From: Amoebidium appalachense
Lineage: Eukaryota; Ichthyosporea
Assembly (NCBI GenBank): GCA_963693365.1
Contig: CAVNZM010000014.1
Location: 620,001-684,000, forward strand
Reading direction: 5' to 3'
Length of the DNA stretch: 64,000 nt
Below, one piece after another: positions 1 through 64,000 of the stretch; position 1 is the first letter of the stretch; every line of letters starts with the position of its first letter. A program made the translations under genes and the position numbers. The notes under the pieces were generated by a model, which saw only the letters and a program-made list of their open reading frames with translations, searched no databases and was not told the origin of the DNA.

Positions 1-52
1 TGTGTGGTAATTTACAGAACAAACACAGCGGGATCTTTTCAAAGAACCAAAA

Positions 53-10865
<10,813 letters not shown>

Positions 10866-11329
10866 TGTTTCCTTTTTTGGGAATGTTGGTATTTCCTTTT
10901 TGGAGTGGTGGTATTTCCTTTCTGGAATGGTCGCATTTCCTTTTTTGGAATGGCATTTCCTATTTAAAGTCGTGGTTTTTCCTTTTGGGGTAGGTGTGCA
11001 TTTCCTTTTTACGTTGTGGTTTTTCTCTTTTTGGGTAGGTGGCATTTCCTTCTTGCGTTGTGGTTTTTCCCTTTTGGGATGGGTATTTGCGTTCTCGGAT
11101 GGTTTTTTTTCCTATATTGTTTGGTGGCTGCTCCCTTTTGGGGTATGGGGAATTTTTTTAAGGGTTGTAGTATTTCCTTTTTGGGATGGTGGCTGGGTGG
11201 TGGTTGTGGAGATCGGATGGCTGTCTGTCAGGGGGGGGGGAGAGTTCTAGGCGGCACATTATTCTTGCCCGAATGTGTGCAAAGAAAAACACAAGCCATT
11301 TTCACATGTTGCACAGGCACAACGTCGTG

Positions 11330-11396
<67 letters not shown>

Positions 11397-11713
11397 ACTC
11401 ACACACTCACACTCACTCACTCACTCACTCACTCACTCACTCACTCAAACACACACACACACACACGCAAACACACACACACACACACGCAAACACACAC
11501 ACACACACACACATACACATACACATACACGCACACACGCGCGCGCGCGGCAAACACACACACACACACATGCATACCCTTTCTATCTTGTGACGGCATG
11601 AAAGACGTGGTGTGGCAGTGCACACCCACGAATGCAACACGAAACGAAAGTAGACACTCTTGTGTCATCTGGCTTTGTCTTCTTGACTTTTCAGTCTTAT
11701 TATCCCCCCCCCC

Positions 11714-11757
<44 letters not shown>

Positions 11758-12041
11758 AAAAAAAAAGATGATACCACCAGCAAAAGATGATACCACCAGC
11801 ATTCCACATGCGCGCGCGCGCGGCACGCACAAGCACACACGCACACACGCGCGATGCCAAGGGCGCACCCTCACATGTTGATCGAAGGTACATGTACGTG
11901 CGTGTGTGTATATGCTTGTTTTCAAATGTGTGTATGTGCTTGTTTTCAAATGTGTGTACTTTGGACATAGGTAAGCGGCTGTGGCTGTGGTGGTCGCGTG
12001 GAGATTCCGTGCAAATGGACTGAGAGGCGAGAAGGGGGGAG

Positions 12042-12072
<31 letters not shown>

Positions 12073-12957
12073 TCACTCTCGAGGGAGCATTCGCCGGTTC
12101 ATCGTTTTCAATGTGATGTTCGTTTAATCATTGGATGAAACGTGTTCAATTCAGTCATTCAAACGCAGTCACATGGCAATGATCCGAACCCAAAGCATCT
12201 ATCGTATTTATGTTCACATGCGCAAGTATCAATAAGCTTAAGTGGTGGTATGCATGGTATGCGGTCTTGATATCAATTATATCACGATATTTGCTTGAAA
12301 ATAGTACACGTATGTGTGCCTCACAGTAGTATCACGTACTTGTAAACAGACACTAAGCTAATTAACGCAGGTGACATGCTGCAAGGAAGGTTCAATAGCA
12401 AAATTTTAGATCTATTTCCGCTCTGTACCACTCCCCCCCCCCCCCAAAAAAAAAAAAAAAGAAAGAAAAAAAAAGCCACTCCTGTGTAAAGTACTGGCAG
12501 GCTACGGCTATCTGCCCAGGAAAATATGCGCGCCTACTTTTGCACGTGTAAACACACAAAAGACTGCCCCTATAACCAAATATAACGAAGTGAGTCGTTG
12601 TTCGTTACCAGCAAAATCAGCACTGCCAGGCCATCATTGCACCAAACCACCTATAGCTATTATCTCAGAAAAAACGGTGTTAAAACAGATACGGATAAAC
12701 GAGTGTGTGGATGTCTCTGTTGATATGTACGTGCTTGTGTCATGTCATGTACATGTACAGGGTTGGCAAGTGTTCTCTAAAAAAAAAAAAAAAACCCTCT
12801 GTCCTTAAGAGTGTGTGCATGTGTGTGCATGTATGCGGATGTGTGTGTATGCATATGTGCATGCGTGTGTGCATGTCTGCATTTACAGACACCCCTCATA
12901 CCATCTCCACACAGCCAATATCCACAATTATTCCCCAACCGTGAACATTTCACCCCC
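10866..12957. other. Convergent spacer between SMU1 and the carrier-like gene
   Basis: A degenerate tandem GT-rich block (units like TTTCCTTTTTGGGATGGTGG, roughly 30-40 bp) starts right after the SMU1 stop and runs to about 11190; it probably includes the 3' UTR. (CA)n/(CACT)n arrays occupy about 11330-11575 and 11715-11755. From about 12090 to 12900 the sequence is unique and AT-richer, with no conserved coding potential that I can see. Confidence 0.7.
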
Positions 12958-17065
<4,108 letters not shown>

Positions 17066-19848
17066 GTTGAGATGCTTTGGAAATACAAGAAATCGAAGGG
17101 ATTCTTTGGCAACTTATGAGATCTATCAAAGGGCCTTATTATCTGAAAGCACAGGCAAATAGGAAGCTATAAGTGTATATAAGTGAACAGCATTCAAACG
17201 TAAGACCTTGGGATACATATAGCTGTCAACATAAGCCGAGATACTGCAAAACTGGCCGGTGAATTATGGAACAAGATTCGTCCACTTTTTCTACTCGGAT
17301 AATAATTTTTTATAATGTTTGTTTGTGTGCGTCCTTCTAACTCTCCATTATCCAATAATTATAATATAATTCCATAAGCAAACAATGCACCACTGAAAAG
17401 GAAGGAGAAAATGAAAGGACAAACAAACGCTGTGCAACTTGTACACAGAACGTGAAAGTGATGGATCGGATGGAATGCGCGTGCAATGTTCTGATTAGTC
17501 GAAGAAGCAAGCGGTGCGCGCGTAGCCAATACGAGCGATTTCCATAAAAGGTTAAGTATAGGCAAAACCAATCGGACGAAGCCACTGGCCTCCTAATATG
17601 GAAGGTTGTTGGCGCCAAAATCCTCAAGGCGATCATCGGAAACTTTCTAGAAGATCCAGTGCTGGTACGAACGGTGCACAGAACGGTGCACGTGTACTGA
17701 GTATTAGTTTGTAGTAAGCCTGTTAACCGTAATTAAAAAGAAAGCAAAGCAAGCGGTTTTTTTTTTTTAGACGAAACACCCAGGAAAACAAGTGTGTGCG
17801 TCTTGTCTTCTTAGAGTGAAGCATGCCTGCACCCATGACTCGATGCCTACGCTTTTGATGGTTGTGACCGGGCCAACCAGACGAGCCGTCGTGCTTTTGT
17901 TCTGATACACTGCACCACACCAACGCACAATCAGTGCACATGAATTTCTCAATAAGTCACAAACGGAAAAGGTCTTTGCATCACTCATAATACACAAAGT
18001 TAGCTGTACCCGGCGCAAGAATAACTTGTTTTATGTCCGGCACTCGAACTTTACGTTAACCCAACCATTCGGGGGTGCAACCCACTATATAGATATGCTC
18101 CACACTCTTTCTGAAGAGCAAGTGCATTGGCCAGGTTTACAAAAAGATAGAAAGGCAAGCACGAAGCAGCCTTTTTGCAAGTGAAAGGAAAGAGAGGCCC
18201 AACTGCCTGCTCAGCGAGGGAGAATTCAAGGATCGCTCACAAAAAATGCAAGGCAGCCTGCGCCAGTGCGGAGAGCAAAGTGTGTGTAGCTGAAACCAAA
18301 GGTGGGGGAGATGGTTTCGCTGTAGAGGGCTTGACGGCACCGGACCGGATCTACGAGATTAACATGCACACAACATCTATTCCGTGCTTCTCCAGTCAGG
18401 TAGCGTCAGCCATATAGCAGGCAAAATAGACTACCAGTAGACCAAGATCTAACAGCCCAACGTGAATGTTGTATGTATGATACAGTGCAGGTTGCCCGTC
18501 TGGACGTGCAAATGAATCCCGCCTGTGCAGCCTTTCTGTCGTTGCTGCCTGTCTGTGTTTATTCTTACCCGGATATGAACTACATGCATTAAACACAGAG
18601 GCCGTGAGATGGAGTCGTTAACACCAACAGCGATTTGTAACCAGAGCTCCAATTTTGCACACTCATTTCGCTACAGAAGCTAGAAATACCTTAATAAAGT
18701 AAAAAATTTGCACCGCATATCAGTTTTTTCCTGCTATCTACCACTGCTTATTCATTGGGACGTTCACAAAACTCGCGCAATTGCAGGCGTCCATGTTCCG
18801 ATTAATAGTGTCCATGATCACATCGCGCTGTACAGTTTTGCGTAATACGGACTAAACAGCTGCCAAAAACGTGCAGCGGGTGCATTCATTCCCCATAAGC
18901 CACGCTATTCCAGTTCTAATAATACCCTCTCGAAAATATTTGTCATTGAAACAAGTGTTTTTTTTTTGTTTTTTTTTGGGTGTTTGACTTACAAAGAGTA
19001 GGTCAATGAACTTTTAGAATCCTGCGACTCATGTTGTGGCGGCCATATCGCAATCTATCCAGATCTATGGTTCAGCCAATCAGCATGCTCTTTACAACAC
19101 TTCCCTTTCATGGTAGGTATTTGAGTGCGTTCTTAGTCACTGGGGACTATGTGCATTAACCGGGAGTCATATTTTGACTTGTGGGTTACTCAATAAATAA
19201 TTAAAATCCGAGCTGCTACCGAGAGAAACATTCAGTAATTAGCAAAAAAAAGCTCTAATGTTACGCAGATATCGTTCTTTTATCACACTTTTAAGTGTTC
19301 GAAAGAGCTCAGCTGACAGGACCTTGCAAACATATGGTGCACGCCACCCCCCTATACCCTTTGCTCGTGCGTAATATTACAAATCAATTACTATTGTGCA
19401 TTTGATTGGATACAGGTCATATGTTGCCTGAGTGCAAGCCAATAAGCAAGATCTACCGTTTGTTGTGGGCGGTCGACACAGGGCTACGCGCAGCTGCTAC
19501 GCGCATGCACGTCACCGTCACGAAAGCCCACGTCTGCTACAGGGCGTTATGTCCGACTCCCGCATTGTTCGTGTAGTGTTCGTATTGTATGCATGGTGCT
19601 TGTGGAGTAGAAGTGTGCAGTAGAGCCAATGTTTACACAACGTTCCACAGGCATTTACTCTTCGTTCGTTTAGCCCACATCTCTGAGCACCGGAAAACAG
19701 ATGGACGAGATCTTGAGTGGGGTAGTTGATGAAGGTAATGACTTTGGCAGGGTACAGATTCAGAAGAAATTTGGGCAAAATGAATCTTGAACGATAACTA
19801 GATAAGTTTCTTGGTAAAGGTTGAGAGAAGAAAACATGACGCCCTTAG
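17066..19848. promoter_or_regulatory. Divergent intergenic region, presumed promoters of the carrier-like and globin-RGS-FSP1 genes
   Basis: About 2.8 kb of unique sequence, unusually free of microsatellites for this window and AT-richer. It separates two start codons in opposite directions, so promoters of both genes probably lie here. I saw no coding exon and could not define a TATA box or transcription start with confidence. Confidence 0.45.
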
Positions 19849-25882
<6,034 letters not shown>

Positions 25883-25978
25883 GGGGTTGGGTGGTTGCTC
25901 ACAAACAAACCTGCAACCCTCCTTCCCCCCCCCCCCCCCCCCCCGGGCACCTTCATAAACGGTGTCACACACACACAC

Positions 25979-26026
<48 letters not shown>

Positions 26027-27250
26027 CACACACACACGCACACGCACAGGCACCCACACACACACACACGCACACACACGCGCGCACACACACACAACTA
26101 CACAACCACCAACACACACATGCACAGCCACACACACACCTGCGGGCGTGGGTTTACAAGGACAAACGCAGGTGCCCACGTTTTGCAAATATATCAAGTG
26201 GCGCATACTAAGACACACACTCTTTTCCACACACACACACATGTTTTGCACAGACACCAAGCGCTGTTACTTTGAGCGTGGTCTAGACGTTACTAGCAAC
26301 ATAAGATTCGTGAAAGGTGAAAGTTCAGTGTATAAGTAGTGGGGATTAGAACGAATGCACGTGATTGCGTATGTTGAGTGGGAAGTTTTGTAGAATGTTG
26401 ATGACTGAGTCGTTTCGTAGTCGCGATAGAATGCGTTTGCTTTGTCACCTGTTAGTCTTGTGGTGTCGCCAAGCATACCACGCATATATGTGTGTGATGG
26501 TGGTTATACTTTTAGCACGTACATAATATCTAGGTTAAGAATGATTGATTGCATATGAACTGAAATGCGGAATGTTGATGCATGTTGAGTGTTGAATCCG
26601 GAGAATGCTTGAAACATATGGGTATGTGGTGGTGGTTGCTGCAGCTGAGTGGTGGTGAATTTGAGGTTTAGGTCAATCTTCGTGCCTAGTTGGAACGCTA
26701 GCTATAGGTACTCACCACCGTCGTGGTTGATGAGTATCAGAATCTGGAAACTGCAAGGATATGTAAATTGGAATCATGCTTGCTTGGCAAACATGAGAAG
26801 CATTTCTCTCTCATCAACAAATATGCAGATATCGATGAAGATTATATTTTAGTGCCAGATTTTGCCATGCCAGCGGGTTTACAACTGCAACACGTGCACC
26901 GACACACGAGGAAAAACATGCACAGCATGCACACCCACAAGAGTAACACCGTTGGAAATGCTGATCGGTGACGTTAAGTACACAACATGTACAAACACGT
27001 ACACACACACACACACCACACACACGTACAGGCGTGTTCCACCTTACAAGCATATTCCTCCATACACGTTGCACACTGCGTGCACATGACTTTCGTACGA
27101 TAGACCTGCCTGTATTGTGCACACACGCCAACACCTCCCATTCAAATATGTATCGACAATTATTGCTCCAACCAACTTGCCCATATCTTTGCATTATCTA
27201 TCTCTCTCTATCATCCCTCCATCTCGGTTTTGGGTGCGCCTGCAGCCCAG

Positions 27251-27286
<36 letters not shown>

Positions 27287-28236
27287 TTCCCCCTCCCCCC
27301 TCCCCTGAACATACATTGTGCACTTACCCACGCCTGTGGTGTGCCCCTATTGACTCTCATATGCATCCACACAAACCACCCTCACTAATCAACCCTATAC
27401 ACAACGCTTGAGCAATACTATGTGTACATGATATGCTTCTCACGATATGTTCCAGCAAACATGCAACTTGCCGGTGGGTACTACCATAACGCCTATTAAA
27501 CACCCTTCAACTGTTTCTGCTATCATCATATCCTTCGTGCATCAAACCCGTCAGTATTGCACACACATCCATCAACATAGCACGTCATCGTGTATATCCT
27601 TTCATATCGCTAGCACCACTTTGAAAAATATATCCTTCTACGGTTGCATATCTTCCATAAACACGGGCCAATAATACACGAGTATAGAGTTGGCACACAC
27701 AAACACATTCATGCAAACACATGTACCCCCCCCCCCCCCCCCCCCCCTCCCCCCCCCTCCACCCCCCAGCCCCAGTCACCCACCGTTCCACCGCGGACAC
27801 ACTACACACACACGTTAAAGCGCTCTTTCAAAATTGAAAAAAAAACGCGACTAAGGACGGCAAAGTGAAGGATACGATCCTACCAGCCTTTTACTCTATA
27901 GCAGGGGCTAGATGTACGTAGGTGCAAGCAGATGATATATAGGCTGTCATTCATTCGATTAGTCGTAATGTGATTAAATGTCACCCCAAAGCCAACATTC
28001 ACACACAGCAGAGAGCAACCACACATCCTTCGTTCTAGTTCATGCCGGCCAGTTGAAGACAACCACGCTAGTTGCATGCTCCTTGCGTATCTGCATGGGT
28101 GGCTGTAAGATTGGAGCTTACACACCACAAGCATAAGAGAAATACACACAAGCAACAGCAAGGATAAGATGATAAGATGGGGAAACACCAAAAGAAGAAA
28201 GCACGGAAAAACACACACAAACAATAGCATTGGCCA

Positions 28237-28268
<32 letters not shown>

Positions 28269-28463
28269 GAAACACAGAAACAACAACGTGGGTAAACACC
28301 CACAAACAACAACAGGGGAAACTTTACGCCCACACCACGCAAACAACATGCATGTGGTAAAAAAACACCAACATTAGCGACAAGCACAGGCCCACCAACA
28401 ACTCACCTACCCCACACACACAGGAAGCAAAAGGGGAGATGGAAGAAATCTCTCCGTGTATGG
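25883..28463. other. Convergent spacer between the fusion gene and the large helical-repeat gene
   Basis: Contains (CA)n at about 25970-26090, unique AT-rich sequence at about 26270-26980, poly-C at 27250-27286 and 27726-27770, and an A(n)G(n) tract at 28236-28269. I found no conserved exon. Confidence 0.65.
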
Positions 28464-62793
<34,330 letters not shown>

Positions 62794-63939
62794 CTGCAAT
62801 GTAGTTGGGTTACGTGCACGTGTGGGTATATGGGGGCATGTGCACGATGCATGGGCGATGGCATTGACACTGTGTGTGCACGTGTAGGAATAGGGGTGCT
62901 TGTGTGCATTCAAGGTTGGGATATCTCACGGAGGGGGGGGGCGGGGGGGAAGAGCTCTGCAAACCCAAAAGCCATGGCTACCTTTGAGGAGCATCAAAAT
63001 GGTTGAGATGGGATATGGTGAATAAATCACGTAGGAGGGTAAAAAAGGAAGAGGGGGGAGGGGACCGGATGTGTGGGTGTGTTGGGGGAGGGGGGGGGGG
63101 GGGGGGGGGGGACATGGGGAGAGGCAGGGGGAGGGGGAGGGGGAGGGGAGGGGGAGGGGAGGGGCAGGGGGGTGGGGAGGGGAGTGGGAGGGGGAGTGGG
63201 AGGGGGGAGTGGGAGGGGGAGTGGGAAGGGGAGGGGGAGGGGGAGGGGGAGGGGGGAGGGAAGGGGAGGGGGAAGGGGAAAGGGACGGGAAAGGGGAGGG
63301 GAAGGGGTATGTGGAGGGGGAGGGGGGGTTTGAATGCGTCAAAAAGTACAAAGTACACAAGAACAAACGGATAACACGATGCAGAATGCAAGCCATACAT
63401 AAAGAGTATGCATAATAAGCAGAGCCCATCCCCAGGGGGGGCCCACGTCATCCACAGTACCCGAGTTTCGACCTATTCACCTCGTTAACGAAACCCAACT
63501 CAGATACTGTTTCACTTGAACATGGGTAGGTCTCCCGTCTTGATCAGAGACGAGCAGGGTTGCTTATGCAGGCAAGGGCAGTGGGAAAGGCCGGGGGTTA
63601 AAGTTGCAGCAGTAAGCAGAAGCAAGAAAAATATAGATAGGAACTCAGGAGACGGGGCTTCTAGGAAGCTCCCCCGTCGCTACCTGGGGGGAAGGGGGAG
63701 GGAGGGAGGCGCGGGAGGAGGGGGGAGGGAGAGGGGGGGAGGGAGGGAAGGGGGAGAGAGGGGGGCGAGGGGAGAGGGGGGGGGGGGGGAGAGGGAAGAC
63801 AAGGAGAGGGAGGGAGAAGGAGAGGGAGAGAGAGGGAAAGAGGGAGAGGGAGAGGGAGAGGGGGGGGGGGGGGGGAAGGGGGAGGGGGGGGGGAGGGAGA
63901 AAGGGAAAGAGAGGGTGGGGGGGTGTTTGTGTATGTGTG

Positions 63940-63979
<40 letters not shown>

Positions 63980-64000
63980 AGGCGGAGGCGGGGAGGGAGG
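62794..64000. other. Right flank: G-rich low-complexity DNA and a dispersed element
   Basis: Beyond the acceptor of the first recognised exon of the large gene I see GT-rich sequence, purine-rich (GGGGGA)n-like DNA at 63040-63330 and 63690-63920, the element at 63329-63685 and (GT)n at the edge. No exon recognised. Confidence 0.6.
63329..63685 (-). mobile_element. Dispersed C-tailed element, second long copy
   Basis: 357 bp, differing from the 60202 copy at only a few positions. Bounded by poly-G/G-rich DNA on both sides, so it was probably active or converted recently. Confidence 0.9.

Noticed and set aside
17066-19848. Short open frames in the divergent spacer
   Set aside because: None shows splice-site context, domain similarity or codon bias; the region is better viewed as promoters.

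Overview
The window is nuclear DNA of an intron-rich eukaryote, probably a microbial one. Coding sequence is split by GT-AG introns. The introns and spacers are swamped by poly-C/poly-G runs, (CA)n/(GT)n arrays and G-rich or C-rich low-complexity DNA. Almost all long open frames here are translated microsatellite. The real genes are chains of short, conserved, phase-compatible exons. The taxon cannot be named from the sequence; SMU1 and the tRNA-Leu are too widely conserved to place it.

Layout. (1) 53-10865, + strand: a complete 13-exon SMU1 gene (511 aa), the LisH/CTLH/WD40 spliceosome protein. (2) 12958-17065, - strand: a 4-exon divergent mitochondrial-carrier-like gene with an unusual, very basic C-terminus. 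(3) 19849-25882, + strand: a 5-exon gene for a protein of about 889 aa joining a flavohemoglobin-like globin, an RGS domain and an AIFM2/FSP1-type FAD/NAD(P)H oxidoreductase. This is the most interesting object in the window. Its heme-pocket and dinucleotide-binding motifs are present, but one extra G in a 7-G run breaks the frame inside the FAD-binding motif. (4) 28464 to at least 62793, - strand: a gene with about 53 exons (at least 1,890 codons here) for a large helical-repeat (TPR-like) protein I could not identify. A tRNA-Leu(AAG) lies in one of its introns.

Genes 1 and 2 are convergent, 2 and 3 divergent, and 3 and 4 convergent. Nothing suggests an operon or shared pathway. The mechanistic interest is within gene 3, where heme, Galpha-regulating and NAD(P)H-oxidising modules share one chain.

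Repeats. A dispersed element has a constant end abutting an oligo-C tract and variably truncated other ends, like a retroposon with a C tail. Two terminal-inverted-repeat elements are present. Several minisatellites start at splice junctions: a 43-bp array in SMU1 copies a 5' splice site 8 times, and a 66-bp array in the large gene copies a 3' splice site 11 times and stays in frame. Many introns start directly with (GT)n or end with (CA)n-CAG.
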